The translations under genes were made by a program, and so were the position numbers. The notes under the pieces were generated by a model. That model ran no database searches and had not been told where the DNA came from. It saw only the letters and a list, made by a program, of their open reading frames with translations. A stretch of DNA of 64,000 nt from assembly GCA_002964805.2 (NCBI GenBank), contig PUDQ02000102.1, positions 62,001-126,000 of the forward strand, read 5' to 3'. This DNA comes from Trametes villosa (Eukaryota > Basidiomycota > Agaricomycetes > Polyporales > Polyporaceae). This document shows positions 1-11,948 of this stretch, piece by piece. Within the stretch, counting starts at the first letter, position 1; every line of letters begins with the position of its first letter.

Positions 1-1930
1 GACTTAGACGTTCCGAGGCTCTATCGCGAGGAGTGACTCACCGTGTTGCCGCGGCGCGACTCCGCAGCGCTGTTGCATGGACATACGACCGCCGCCCCCC
101 GCCGCCTGCCGGTAGGCCATCTTGCGCGACGCCTCTTGCGCCGCAACGACCGGCAGAAATATGCACTATTTTCGTTAGTGCAAGTTTCCATGGTACGGCT
201 GCAAAGAGGCGTCGCGAACCGCGGGTATGTTGTGGCGAAGCCTAGTGGAATGGTCTTGACGGGCGTGGTGGACGATCCGAGTTGCGTCACTGCACGCGTC
301 TTCCGCCTGTAGACAACTTAGGGAAGATCGGAGAAGTATGCGGGCGACGCCATGGGGAGCTGTAAGCGTCACATACTACCCTAAAGAGCGGACAAGAGTG
401 TGAGCATCTACGAAAAGCGTGGCAGGGGGTTACTGACCTGAAGGGCGGTGGATGGTCATCACGGCGTGCGCGTGCATCCGGCGGTCTGTGCTCACACTCA
501 GAGCGATCGATATCTTCGGTCGATTCAGCCCGATGAGCACAGCGATGATGCTACACGCTGGCGAGATCCATGGCGAGGCGACATCGGCCTCATAGTCCGT
601 CCCTGCCGCACGCATAGAAGAGCATGGTAGGCCAATATGGGCGTGCCAGCGACGTTCTGCACGTTGGTAACGGTGCTCTGCGCCCTCGCGCCTCCCGCGC
701 GCCGTCGTCAGCACTATGTCATATAGCTGGCCTCTATGCACGTTCCCAGGTGCGCCAGAAGAACGCGGATCCAGCAACTTTACGAGGGTCTCCGCCTCGA
801 GAGCTCGTTCTCGGAACGAGTGCGTGCACGTTCACCCCAAGGCGCTGTGTATGAGGGGAAATTGGACGTACTCACAGAGCAGCGTTCTCCCGTGGCAGCA
901 ACGAAATCCCGGTTTCGGCGCTGGCAGCTGGAGCAATGCACGCAACTTGGTTGTCTGTAGTCTGCCCGGCAGGTCGCGAACTCAACTTAACCAGGGCTAC
1001 GGCCGCTTCTACTTCGCGCGTCGAGCGGGGCGACATCTCTATCGCGAAGCGTGGGCAACAGAATCGGATTCGCTGGAGACGTGCCCGTGAACGGTGGGAG
1101 CTGTGTAGGTGTCAGGCAATGAAACGTTACTGTTTCTCAGGTTCCGCTGCTCACCAGCGCGAACTTTGCATGCGTGTATGGCGAGTCGCCCGATGTACTC
1201 CGGGGACTCGTCGGCGTCGCATCCACACACGACTCGTTGGGTTGCTTGGGCTGGCTCCCGGGCGCATCGTCCGTGGTGAGCTGCGTGGCACCGTCCAAAG
1301 AGGAACGACGGAGATAGGTGCATGGAGAATACGTGGGAGGAGTCAGCGTCTTAGCGCCGCGGTGCATATGTATCAGTCTCGACGGCGAAAAGTGTGGATG
1401 GTGAACCAACTAACCAGGACAGGTCTAACGAGGGTTGATGTCTCGCGAGGGCTGACCAGAGAGTGGCGGGACGGGCATCGGGGGTCGGCTGCTTCGCGCA
1501 CACTCATATGTTAGCACGAGTGTTTAGGCAGTCTGTGTTTCTTACAGGTACCATCAAAGATTCATGCCTCTGTTATTGAGAAAGAGGCTTGAAAGGTCGA
1601 AAGTTAGCTACGCAGGGTCAGCGGGGATGTATCAGGTGGACTTACCAAACATTGCATGATTCGTTCTCCATGGTGTATGCACCGCGAAGCGGATAGCGTA
1701 GTGTCCATCAGGTAATTCCACATGGCCCGTGCTCACGGATGTGGTACCTACGTCTTCCTCGGATGTGTAGCTGTTGTATGTCCGTCATGAAGCAAGGTGT
1801 CCGGCTGATTTTGCGCCGCAGTCGTATCCACGATGCTGTAGAGTCATAATTGCGATGAGCACCTCGTCGGAGCTAAAGCCAGTACATAAGCTTTAAGCAC
1901 ACCTATTCCGAAGTCTGATAAGTACACGCA
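1..1930 (-). pseudogene. X-family gene remnant, copy 1 (unknown product)
   Basis: This minus-strand stretch aligns by eye with 8231-10420, 22390-23990 and 30725-32370. The copies share splice-like signals: a GTTAGTTGG donor near 1410 (GTGAGTTGG in the other copies), a GTAAGTCC donor near 1650 with a GCGTAG acceptor about 45 bp on, and a GTGAGCAGC donor near 1160. One exon reads openly on the minus strand near 1650-1750 (residues such as ELPDGHYAIRFAVHTPWRT). Another near 1137-1330 is rich in Ser, Thr and Pro. Stops and frameshifts elsewhere, and the mutated GTTAGT donor, argue for decay. I recognise no domain. It could instead be a spliced non-coding RNA. The copy runs off the left edge. Confidence 0.4.
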
Positions 1931-2053
1931 CACAGCTTGGAGCGAGAGCAGCGCGGATCGCAGGACAGGCTGTGCTGAACGAGCAGGTGGACTGGAGAGG
2001 GTGCGCGACTGGTGCGCGACACTCAGCGCTAAGAGTCTGGCCTACCGGCAAGA

Positions 2054-2061
2054 TGACGTCA
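2054..2061 (+). promoter_or_regulatory. CRE-like element of Y copy 1
   Basis: Perfect palindrome TGACGTCA followed at +15 by AGCGCTGGCAACG and a CT-rich leader. The same composite recurs at the 5' end of other Y copies. TGACGTCA is the site bound by ATF/CREB-type bZIP factors; binding here is inferred. Confidence 0.5.
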
Positions 2062-4500
2062 TCAGTCCAAGCGCTGGCAACGGACGCGGGCGGGCGCTCG
2101 TGTGCAATCGTTGTTGTCTTCCTCCTCCTCACTCGCTGCACCTGGCTCGCTAAGCGGCTCGCGCTCGTCTATAGCACCTCCACCGCTGTGTGCTTCTATA
2201 ACGTGGAAATTGCTCTCTATCTGGCTCTCATCTAATGCCTGCTGTTACTCTCACGACCCAAATCAAACTCCTAGGCTGAAGACTACTCGTACGGGAGGCT
2301 TACGGTTTTTGGGGCTCGAGATGGGCCAGAAAAGTCACCGATAGACATTATGAGGTACAACAGAGGTCAGTAGAAGTATTGTGCAGTCGACTAAGCTACA
2401 GTCTTCATCATAAACATGTGTCTGCTCAGCCAACGCGTCCGCGTCGCAGCTCGTGCAGACCTGTTCTCATAAAGTGCTACTCGCAGTCTCCAGTTCGTTT
2501 CAATCACTCCGCAACATAATACTCTTGATGGACCCTGTTAGTCTGGCTGGGACGCTCCAGAGTCTGACACGAGGAGTGGTCTACGAGTCGACGGCTAACA
2601 CGTACTCTCCTTAGTCCATCAAGCATACTGTGCCGATGCCAACCATCACGCTTTCCAACAGCCTGTATGACGGCATTTGTAGACTGTGAGTACTTCTCGC
2701 ACGGGATGGAGCAGTTCGATTGACTCCATACTGAGGGCAGCATTCTTTGTGGCAGCACCCTCGTCCGTGCTCCTCACCAGCTCCCTAAAGTGCACTCTCT
2801 CGAGGACACATAGTCAAATGCGCCTAAGCTCCCTACCGTCTCTTGGCGTCCCTCCGCTGCTCTGATACCTGGGCATCAGCTACGGTATCTCGTGCCGGCA
2901 CCAAGTTCTGATTCATCTTCTCCTCGTAAAGGTCCTCCGTCGAAGCACACGCGCCGCTGTCTGGAAAACAGGCCGTTTCCCTTACCCTTACTGTCTGCGC
3001 CCGCCCCCGCCCCATCGGCAACCTCGCGGGGAGCACGCGCCGCCCTTCACTTTCGCAGCGCTCTTGAGCCTCGGAGGCTCAGTTGCGGAGCGCGCGGATG
3101 AATGTGACGACCATGCCGTCGGCCTGCACGACATGGCTGCACCTCCGGAACAGAACACCCGACCCGACGCGCCTTTGACGAGCATCCGCTGGCAGGTCGT
3201 CTCGTATGCGATGCCATGCTCGGGGCGGATGCTCGTGCTTCACTAGGATCTCCTGCACACTCCCTAACCGCTGCCGAAGTCTGTAGATGGCGGGTCACTC
3301 CCCAGATGTGTGCCCGGCGTATCCGGCTGTGGGCTCGCGTGTCGGCGGCGGTAGAGGATCTCGAGTCCGACCGGTCCCCGGGATTGGCTCGCACTGCGCC
3401 GACACGAGCAGTCAAGAGATCACTGGGATCCACCGCGGCATAGAACCCAAGCACCTCGCTCTTTCGTTAATGGTGCGATGGGGGTGTTTGCACCTCATCG
3501 AGGGATGTGGCTGGGAGACGTTCTCCATTGAGCGTCCTCGGGCGTCGGCTGTAGAGACGATCCGCGCACACCCCTCCATCCATAGAGCGGGTTCGTCGAC
3601 GTGTTCGTCCGTGGTGAGCCACACCGAGCGCAGACCGGACGCATGTATACCAGGTCGATGCTAATCAACGCCCTCTGTAGGACGGCGCCACGGACGGTAT
3701 CGGACACCCCGGGTACGCGCAACATCTCCTAGCTCAATGTGCTGTTGACTACGGCTCCGCGCTACCGTCAAGGAGTCGGATGTCCAGCGACGAGTGCGTC
3801 GCGCCGCATTCATGCCCTCGCCGTTTTCTATGTTCCGTCTCGCGATCCCCGATAATAGACCACGGGCATCGACCGCGGTAGCGACGCGCATACCCGCCCG
3901 TTCGTAGAGTATGGTGAGCAACGGGCGGATACTCGTGCGCAAAGCCGGTGCTGAACAGCGCCATCTCTAGGCCGGGCGCACCCATCGCACCGCGGGCATT
4001 GCACACGCGCGGACATCGTTCCGTCCGACGTACTCCTCTTGACCGTGGCTCCACGCCGTCGTCAAGTCCCCAGGTTTCGTAAGACTGGTACGCCGTGTCG
4101 CGCTCTAGATTTCGGCATCTGTACCTGGCGGCTCGCATGGCGCCGCTGCGCGTCCGCAATAGATTCCATATCTCCCAGAATGAACCACGAGACCCACGCA
4201 AAGCTGCAACTCCGATTGCGCGCGCGGGGCAGGAAGAGTAGCAGGTCCTCCGTTTCAGCGATGGGGCACGTAAGGGCACCTGTGCGCGTTCGTCATCAGA
4301 GGCAAACCGGGAGCTGGATTCAGTCCGGTTTGCGCGTTCGGATGAATGGCGGAAGGTCTGGGCCGCACGTCTGATGGACAGACGAGAACAGAAGCCATGC
4401 GCGCGATGCCGGGATGATCCTGTGCGCGAGGGGTTGCTGATCGGCGCGGTAGAGAGCTGGAGCAGTATGTACCGCCGCACTCACGAGTACACCTCCGCGT
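2062..4500 (+). pseudogene. Y-family gene remnant, copy 1 (unknown product)
   Basis: Plus-strand copy of a multi-exon gene repeated upstream of nearly every HET gene. An early exon near 2630-2685 (HTVPMPTITLSNSLYDG) ends at a GTGAGT donor at 2686. Farther on, two aligned introns are visible: 3614-3680 (GTGAGC to CTCTGTAG, branch GCTAATC) and 3914-3970 (GTGAGC to CTCTAG). The exon after each intron carries the same degenerate motif, R-D-I-x3-D-A-L-L, so the gene seems to contain a duplicated exon. No long open frame spans the copy, so I call it a pseudogene. The product is not recognised. HET-1 follows in the same direction. Confidence 0.42.
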
Positions 4501-4745
4501 TTGAGAGCTGCATAAGTACACTATTACCCCTTACCCAATAACTCACTAAGTCTGATGTCAACGATTCTGAAGCAGAATTCTGAGGTCCAATGGTGCTACA
4601 GCGAAACAGCGACATTCTGGGCGCGTGTTTCGAGGGTCCACTTCAGTAGACAGAACCTTGCAAGCAATAAAGTTACTACCCCACCGATCCGCGCCCCATC
4701 TGCTTTGTGGCGCGGTGAAGGTGTTCCTGTATCGATGAAGGGTGG

Positions 4746-4830
4746 TATAAAGCCCTCGGATGCGCGTGTGCGTAAGCCGCACACGCGTATCGGGCACGCT
4801 GTCAGCCCTTCCTCCCCACTCCACATCCCT
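4746..4830 (+). promoter_or_regulatory. HET-1 core promoter (TATA plus hairpin block)
   Basis: TATAAA at 4746-4751, then the inverted repeat GTGTGCG/CGCACAC (4766-4784, 5-base loop), then CGTATCGGGCACGCTGTCAG and a CCTTCCTCCC tract. The block is repeated almost base for base upstream of HET-2, -3, -4 and -5, well above the similarity of the surrounding DNA. A 5' UTR intron follows at 4872-4933 (GTGCGT to TTGGTAG). Confidence 0.7.
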
Positions 4831-4934
4831 GGCCTCTGTGAGCTACCATTTCTCCCTAACATCGCAAGCAGGTGCGTTTGAGGACTCTTGCGGAGGGGAA
4901 GGACTGCTTACATTTCTCTGTTGAAGTTGGTAGC

Positions 4935-7459
4935 ATGCCGCGGTTCCTGAATACGTCGACAGGCGAGTTCGAGTGGCACAACGACCCCATGAAGGTCCGC
5001 TACGCTATCCTGTCCCACGTTTGGCAAACTCCCGAGAAGGGCGGCGAGAAGACGTTCGACGACGTCCAGCGGATCCAAGCGGATGTGAAGGCAGCGCGGG
5101 AGGAGCCTGGCGGGACATATCCAGCCCACTGGCCCATCAACACGATGGATGCGCCCTTCCTTAACGACGTCCCAGGGCTGCTTTATGACGACCTCAGCAT
5201 CATATTCTCCTTCGAGTCGCCGCTCTCAGACAAGATCAAGGGCCTCTGCGCGGTCGCGCGTGACGCCGGTTTCGATCTCGTCTGGAACGACACGTGTTGC
5301 ATCGACAAGTCGAGCAGCGCCGAGCTCTCTGAGGCGATCAACTCGATGTACGAGTGGTACCGCCTGTCGGATATGTGCTATGTCTACCTCGCGGACGTCC
5401 CCGACACCGAAAACCCTCCGGAAACGGACTTCCACTTCCAGATGAATCGATGGCGTCGACGCGGGTGGACGCTACAGGAGCTTATCGCACCCGAGCGCAT
5501 CGAGTTTCTAACGTCCAGCTGGAGATTCCTGGGGACGAAACTGGGGCTTGCCGTCACTCTAGCCGAGATCACCGGGATCGACGTCAATATTCTTCTCGGC
5601 CGGGCCCCCGTGGAGTCGGCCAGCGTCGCACAAAGGATGTCGTGGGCGGCGGACCGCGAGACAACCCGCATCGAGGATCGAGCGTATAGCCTCATGGGCC
5701 TCTTCGGCGTCCACTTGTCCCCTATCTACGGCGAGGGGACGAACGCGTTCCTCCGTCTCCAGGAGGAAGTCATCAAGACCATTCCCGACCAAAGCATATT
5801 CGCCTGGGAGAAATCGATCATTGATTACAGAGATATTGGTTCCTACCTGCTGGCATCCTATCCAAATCCATTTCTCTGGTCCACAGTCAGACCAATAACC
5901 CCCTCCGAATTCACGTCGAGACTAAACCTGCGAGGGCCCGAGCAGGTTCCGCCCTTGGACTGCACCTTCGCTCCTGAGGGTGCCCGCATTCGGCTGGTAT
6001 GTGTAAATCTGACGAATCCACGACTATACATCCCGAGCTTCCAGAATCCCAATTGCCCGCTGTGCTTGGTCGGCCAACGTTTCGATGACGAGGCGGTCAG
6101 ACTCGCTCTGTTGCGATGCGAGGATCAGCACGGATGTCTCGTTGGGCTTGTTTTCCATTCCTCCGACGCTTACCCTTGCACCTGCTACTATCAAAGAAGA
6201 TCGTTCCGCACAGTACACCTGTCCCGCAAGGTGCTTGCGAAGATTTTGGAAGTCGTCACGCCAGAGACGGCCGAGGTCTCCTTGCTCCGCCACCGCGCGG
6301 TTACTCCTCCATCGAAGTTACTCCTTCCCATCCTCTCGCTTCCCGCGCTCTATCTGTGGTCGGAGGTCGTTTTTTCTCTCTCCCCGGACAGCGTCGCGAG
6401 CCTACGCTCGCTCGACTTCACTACCTCCCCTTTGCAGGTTGCGCGCGGGATGGAAGAGATCACCTTGGAGACCACCCTCGCATGGCGTGACGGCGACCTC
6501 CTGCATTCCATCCCGTTGCGTGTATCTCTTGAAGGAAAAGAACTACCTACATGGCCCCACTTCTATGTGAGGATTTGCTTCTCTAGCGCTGCCCCCCCAA
6601 GTTCGTCTGGTCTCGCGAACAGTCCCACGGCCACTTCCCAGTGCACAGTGACGGACTTGGAAGTGCCAGGCAACGATAGCGAGCAAATTCAGGAAGCAAA
6701 AATCGATAGCCTTCATGAACATCGATACACACTGGCGCGATTCGACCTTCTCATCCGTCCATATCCTGAACTTCGGCCACAGCAGGCTCGACTTCTACGA
6801 CTCTCCCTCCAACGTGCTCCTAATGGCCGCGAAACTTCTGCTCCTAAAATCCGGCGTACCGTCTTCATCGTCATGGAGATGAGCCAGGAGCACGACCACA
6901 TCACCAAGTCCAGGTATGTCCTGACGTCTCAGGCGATACGACACATAAAGTTAACAGCACCTCGAAACAATACAGCACTCCGGACCTCCACAGCGACTCG
7001 GCGCCGTCGCTCTGCCTCACCAACGTTTCGGGTGCCAGACCCCAGTCCCCGGACGCTGCGACGACACGATGTACGGCGTTCGAGCAGACGACGGATGCCC
7101 TGGGGTGGGAGAACAGCACGCTGCGCAAGAAGGTGTCCGCCGCGACCTCGCAGCACGCGGAGATGGAGTCCAAGGTTGCTGCGCTTGCGAGCCAGAACGC
7201 CACGCTAAAGGCGCAGATGGCTGAGGTGTGGCAGAGACTCGACGCCGTTGCCGCGGCCGCGGGTAAGTCATCCACTGCCTCCGATTCATTCACGTTCTCT
7301 CCCTGACCCCGCATCGGTATTATATCGCCCGCAGCGACTAGCTCTTCTCGCCCCGCCCGCGCGGACGCTACGGTGGAACATGTCACAGTCTCCAAGTTTG
7401 TCAGTGACGTGTTCGGAGCAATATTGTGGCGTTTTTTGATATGGATATGTATGCATTGA
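4935..7459 (+). CDS. HET-1, HET-domain protein with coiled-coil tail
   Basis: Exons 4935-6913, 6958-7262 and 7335-7459 give 802 residues. HET-domain landmarks (Pfam HET family) are RYAILSHVW at residues 22-30, DTCCIDKSSSAELSEAINSM near 118-138, RGWTLQELIAPE near 176, EDRAYSLMGLFGV and PIYGEG near 246-267, and DQSIFAW near 285. The second half is a variable region without a family I know. A heptad-like coiled coil (WENSTLRKKV to VWQRLDAV) covers about 707-761. The start at 4935 (MPRFLN) is shared with HET-3, -5, -6 and -7; an in-frame upstream GTG at 4872 is the 5' UTR intron donor. The paralogs stop at GCTACGTAG in the last exon, but here that stop is mutated and the frame runs about 26 codons further. 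A conserved donor/acceptor pair (GTGACG to TTCGATACAG, ending 7479) could instead splice the end. HET proteins trigger incompatibility cell death in fungi. Confidence 0.85.
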
Positions 7460-8230
7460 CCTTCGATACAGGCCCCAACTCCGCAGTATGTATGCAGTAG
7501 AATGACTATGCCGTCCAGTGTCCACGCACCCTACTCTCGGCGAGCGAAGACCCATGAATTGTGAGGCCAGAAAAGGCGCTACAATCAAGCGTCGAGATCG
7601 CTCTGCTCGTCAACGGCGAGGCGCGGCGTGTATGACCATCCGAGGTATTCGAGCTAGATCCCTAGCCGACGCCGCAACGAGTTGAGCGTTGGCGTGAGGC
7701 CGCGCTGCCGCGGGAACCTGTTGACTAGAGGACAGTCGCGAGGCGGAGAACCTCAGGAGAGTGCTCATGCCCGCGCAACGCTTCATCGGGGAAGTGCTCG
7801 ATGTGCACGGGACGTGGTTGAGCGAGGTCGAACTACGCCACCCTCGCGCGGGCGGCCGGCCGTAGTGCTGCAGCAGGGCGCATGATCGTCGCTAAAGCGA
7901 ATGTCGGGGCCCGGTAAGGGTCCGTGCACCGGCCCGAGAAGATGCGAAGTCGTGCGCGGCGATGGTTTAGTATACAGGAGGGTCATTCGCGAACCCAGTA
8001 CTCACCTGGGTCTATATGTGCGCCGGGCTCGAGCGCGATTGGGAAGGATATAGCGTCGCTACGTGTGCGCGGAGGTTATCCTTCCAAGCCGGCTCGTCGG
8101 CCTGCCAAGCCGGTCGGCATCTGTGCAAACCATGGCGGTTCCGGAGATGGAGGGAGGCACTGCTACGGAAAAGGACGAAGGAATTGTCAGTGGGCATTCT
8201 CGCAAGGCCGATAGAGGGCGACCAGTGGTT
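7460..8230. other. HET-1 3' region, no gene seen
   Basis: The first part holds the block ending CCTTCGATACAG (to about 7479), which is shared with the 3' flanks of HET-2, -3 and -4 and probably marks a 3' UTR intron acceptor. From about 7500 to 8230 I see no gene. The sequence is probably the decayed distal end of X copy 2. Confidence 0.4.
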
Positions 8231-10420
8231 GGAGACTTCGGCGTTCCGGGGCTCTGACGTGAGGAGTAACTCACCGTGTTGCCGTAGCGCGACTCCGCAG
8301 CGATGTCGCATGGACATACGACTGCCGCCGCCCGCCGCCTGCCGCTAGGCCACCTTGCGCGACACCTCTTGCGCCGCAACGACCGGCAGACATACGCACT
8401 ATTTTTGTTGGTGCAGGTTTCCATGGTACGACTGCAAAGAGGTGTCTCGAACCGCGGGTATGTTGTGGCGAAGCCTAGTGGAATGGTCTTGACGGGCGCC
8501 GTCGACGATCCCAGTTGCGTCACTGCACGCGACTTCCGCCTGTAGACACGTTAGGGAAGATCGGGGAAGTATGCGGGCGACGCCATGGGACAGTACTCGG
8601 CGACTGTAGGCCCTTTTATAACGCGCGTCGAACAAACCGGCTTCTCGGGTCTGATTCTGCCGATGCCAGTGAAAGGGGTGAGCCTCGGAACGGATCGGAG
8701 ATTGCAGCCAGGACGTACAAGCTAGCAAGGATGTCTTTGCGAGAATCAGTGCAAAGCCTAGCGGGAAGCTACTAACCTGCAGGAGGGCAGTGGAGAGCCA
8801 TCACATCGTGAGCAAGCATCCAGTGGTCGGCGACCACACTCAGCAATTGATATCTTCGGTCAATTCCGTCTCATGAGCGCAGCGATGAGGCTGCACGCCG
8901 GCGAAAAGACGTCCGTCCCGTAGTCCGTCTCCGCGGCGGTGCGGAAGAGCCTGTAAAGCCGATGCGAGCGCGTCAGCAACGCTCTGCCGCGGTAACGGTC
9001 CTTTGTGCCCACGCGCCCCTCGTGCTACGTCGTTACCGTCACGTCGAGCACCTGGCCTGCTCCATGCAAGCTCCCAGGCGCACTCGGAGAACGCGGATCT
9101 AGCAGCCTCATGAGGGCCTCCGCTTCAAGAACTCGTTTTCGGAATGCGTGCGTGCACGTCCGCACTTCGGCCACGCTCAGAAATAGGGCTGAGGAAACCC
9201 CCAAGGCGAAATGTACGAGGAGAGATTGAGCGTACTCATAGAACAGTCCTCGCCAACGGCAGCGACGGAGTCCGGGTTTTGCCACTGGTAGCTGGTGTCT
9301 GCGCGAGACCCGCAGCTGGATCGTCCGCAGGCTGTCCGGCCGGGGCGCAGATACTTCTGGGCATGGCTACCGCCGCTTTTGATGATATGCGCCGAGTACA
9401 GGGGCGTCCATGGCCGCGAGATGTGATCAATACGAACAGATCGACTGTAGACGTACCCGGGTACGGTGAGGATGTGTGTGAATATCGAGTAATAAACACT
9501 TACTCAGGATCTGCTTCTCCCCGAGCGAACCTCATCAGCATTTACAGCGAGTTTCTCGATGAATGATGCGGACTCGTCGACGTCGTATCCACAGACAAGT
9601 CGTCGGGGACTTTGGACTGGCGCGATCGGCGTGGCGCTGTCCGAAGAGGAGCGACGGAGATGACCATGTTATGAGCGGAATCCGTCGGCGAAGTCACTGT
9701 CCTAGTGCGACGGTGCATGAGTATCGGTTTCAGCGGCGAGAATAATAGATTGCGGACCAACTCACCAGGGCAGGTCTCGGAAGAGGCGATGTCTTGTGAG
9801 GGCTGACCTGAGAGTGGCGGGACGCTGGGCGGGACGGCTGCAACGCGTGCATCTGGTTGACGGCATGAATGAGACAGTATTTGTCGCATTATTTCCTTAC
9901 GAGTACCATGACGCTACATGCCTCTGGCACTGAATACACGGCTTGAAAGGTGGAAAGTGAGCTACGCAGTAAACGGGCTTGTATCAGGTAGACGTACCGA
10001 ATGATGCACGATTTGATCTTCGTGGTGGACGCAGCGCCAAGAAAATGCAATAGTCTCTCATCGGGTAGTTAGAGATGACTCATGCTAACGAACCTTGTAC
10101 CCATGTCCTCCTGTAACTTGTAGTTATTGCATGCGCGTCCGAAGGTGCCAATCCAAGGGGTGCGCCTGATTTTGCGCCGCAGTCGTATCCGTAACGCCGC
10201 AGAGTGCTTGAAATGATGAATTAGCAGCTCTTACAAGCATAAAACATGGTAGAAGCTCCAGACACACCTTTGGATTTAAGAAAATGCACGTCCTCGACGG
10301 CAGCCATAAGGAGAGCGTTCTTGACGACTCACGAGTAGCCGGATGCCGCGCACGACAACAGCTTTCAACCCGCGTTCACTGCTCCGAGCAGGCCGCTGCT
10401 ACCTTATCTATGCTGGTCAT
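8231..10420 (-). pseudogene. X-family gene remnant, copy 2
   Basis: The right-to-left copy matches 1-1930 closely; 8240-8620 is near-identical to 1-330. Shared minus-strand splice signals include GTGAGTTGG near 9765 with a GCACTAG acceptor about 55 bp on, and GTACGTC near 9995. The exon at 9499-9236 reads openly with Ser/Pro/Ala-rich content (CAPAGQPADDPAAGL), matching the equivalent exon of copy 4 (CAPAGQPEGDPAVGF). The predicted first exon near 10420 has an early stop after about 14 codons. Product unknown; probably decayed. Confidence 0.42.
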
Positions 10421-10520
10421 GTATGAGAGGTACACGCACGCATCGCAGAGCAAGAGCATCGCAGATCGAAGGACAGCAGAGAGAGCGCGGTACTAAGCGC
10501 CAGAGTCTGGCCCGGCGAAA

Positions 10521-10528
10521 TGACGTCA
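10521..10528 (+). promoter_or_regulatory. CRE-like element of Y copy 2a
   Basis: TGACGTCA followed immediately by TCGGCGCTGGCAACG and a CTTCCTCCTCCCTCC leader, as in Y copies 1, 4 and 5. It lies between divergent X copy 2 and Y copy 2a. Confidence 0.5.
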
Positions 10529-11400
10529 TCGGCGCTGGCAACGATGCGGACAGGCGCTCGTGCGACTTGTCTTCCTCCTCCCTCCTCGCTGCACCTGGCT
10601 CGCTCAGCAGATAACGCTCGTCTACAGCTCCTCCTGCCCCTCCATAACGCTGGCCTCGGTACCTGTATTTCTGTCTCCACGCCTTGGCTGTGTTTTATCC
10701 AGGTAAATATTCGCACGGCACTAAACACCTAGGCTCAGCACGGGCACTTGTATTGGAGAGTTGCCGAGGCTGGAGCAGAGTAAGCAGGCCATGGGCACGC
10801 CTTGCGAGGTATACCAAAGGTAAGTGGAGATATATCTTTCCCGACGACGCTTCAGGCTGTTTACATCGCAAAATGTGTCTCCTCGCCCAATGCCCGGGCG
10901 ATGATCGACAGCTCGTGCGATTCTGCTCTCGAGATGTCCTGATCCCCGTGGCCGTCTCGTTCTAAGCAGTCTGCGCCCTGGTATGCCCGATGATCCACGA
11001 TGGCTGGACTGGAACGCTGCGGAATCTGGCTTGAGGAGCAGTCAGCAAGTCGAGTGCTAACACATTCCCTTTTCAGTTCGAAGCATGCCCCGCCGACGCC
11101 AACGATTACGCTCCAGTAGCCTGCTCGTCCGCATCCGCGGAGAGTAAGTTCGTTGCGCGCGACATAAAAGGACACCGGCGACATCGCCCTGAGGACGTGC
11201 GCGCTCGCCTTCCGAGGACACCAACCCTTGCAATCGCCCTGCCCATACGCCCGATGGGTCGCCGCAACGTACATCAGCCATGCCCAGGCGTCCAGTTCGG
11301 GGCGGCTCCTGACTCTCCCGCGCATCTTCCGCCTTGCGTTCAGGGACGTGGGTGACGGCATGGGGCTTGGGCAGCAGTCGGGGCTATACCGCCAAGGGTG
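10529..11400 (+). pseudogene. Y-family gene remnant, copy 2a (5' half)
   Basis: Near-copy of 24126-25010. The first coding exon ends in GTACCAAAG-type sequence just before a GTAAGT donor (about 10820). A long intron ends at a polypyrimidine CTTTTCAG near 11077 preceded by GTGCTAAC. The next exon begins TTCGAAGCATGC and ends at GTAAGTTCG near 11146. The two following copies keep the frame of this exon (PTPTITLP), but here it meets a stop early. The copy ends near 11400 without the distal exons, so it is truncated. Confidence 0.42.
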
Positions 11401-11808
11401 ATGCTAGGTGCGTTGCGAGTCTGCTGTCCACCTCAGGCAGGGGTCCGATACGTCTGACAGACGCCTTCCTTGTAGATGGGAAAGTGCTTTAACAGACCCC
11501 CCTCCACCCAGACGTCTCCCTCCTGTCACCCCGATTAGGACGCGAACGTCCGCGCCCTCTGCGCGCGCGTTTCGTCGCGCCTCGCCGCCCGCCGCCGCCT
11601 CTTCCTGACCGCATATATACCCTTGTAAAAGTCCCAGAAAATCCGCGAATAATACAGAAGCATACTACAGCCCGTCTGGAGCTAGCACGAGTACCCGGCA
11701 AGCCGTTTTCATGTAGGAAGCTGCCGGGTTGCCAGAGCAGAAATGTGTGCGGATGATCGCACGCCCGTCCGTAGGCACAAAAACCCGCCCGCCTCCGCGC
11801 ATTTGTCA
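11401..11808. other. GC-rich spacer with an orphan TATA
   Basis: No coding signal. It contains CATATATACCC near 11611 in a very GC-rich context, which could be a promoter for something I cannot identify. Confidence 0.3.
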
Positions 11809-11916
11809 GTGCAGACATACGCGCAAACGTCTACGTCGACGTGCGCATAAACGCTCGCGCGGACGTCCGCGCAAACGTCCGTACGAACGCCCGCCCGAAC
11901 GTCCGCCCGGACGTCC
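11809..11916. repeat. 12-bp minisatellite, nine degenerate units
   Basis: Nine tandem 12-bp units with consensus close to GCGCGAACGTCC; examples are GCGCAAACGTCT at 11821, GCGCGGACGTCC at 11857 and GCCCGGACGTCC at 11905. The period-12 structure encodes an A-D-V-R-like repeat on the minus strand, but this is a by-product of the repeat. It ends about 30 bp before the promoter motif of Y copy 2b. Confidence 0.7.
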
Positions 11917-11948
11917 GCCGCGGGCGCTTCACCCGACGCGACGGCCCC

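Noticed and set aside
3749..4480. A 243-codon minus-strand frame within Y copy 1, with similar frames at 25450-25935 and 34077-34856, as a conserved minus-strand gene.
   Set aside because: The GTGAGC/GTAAGC donors and TAG/CAG acceptors with branch sites in these regions are all on the plus strand. The minus frames run through introns, so they are more likely shadows, though this is not certain.
4872..4934. An upstream in-frame start for HET-1 (GTG at 4872) adding 21 residues.
   Set aside because: The GTGCGT there is the donor of a 5' UTR intron conserved in all paralogs; protein conservation begins at the ATG 4935.
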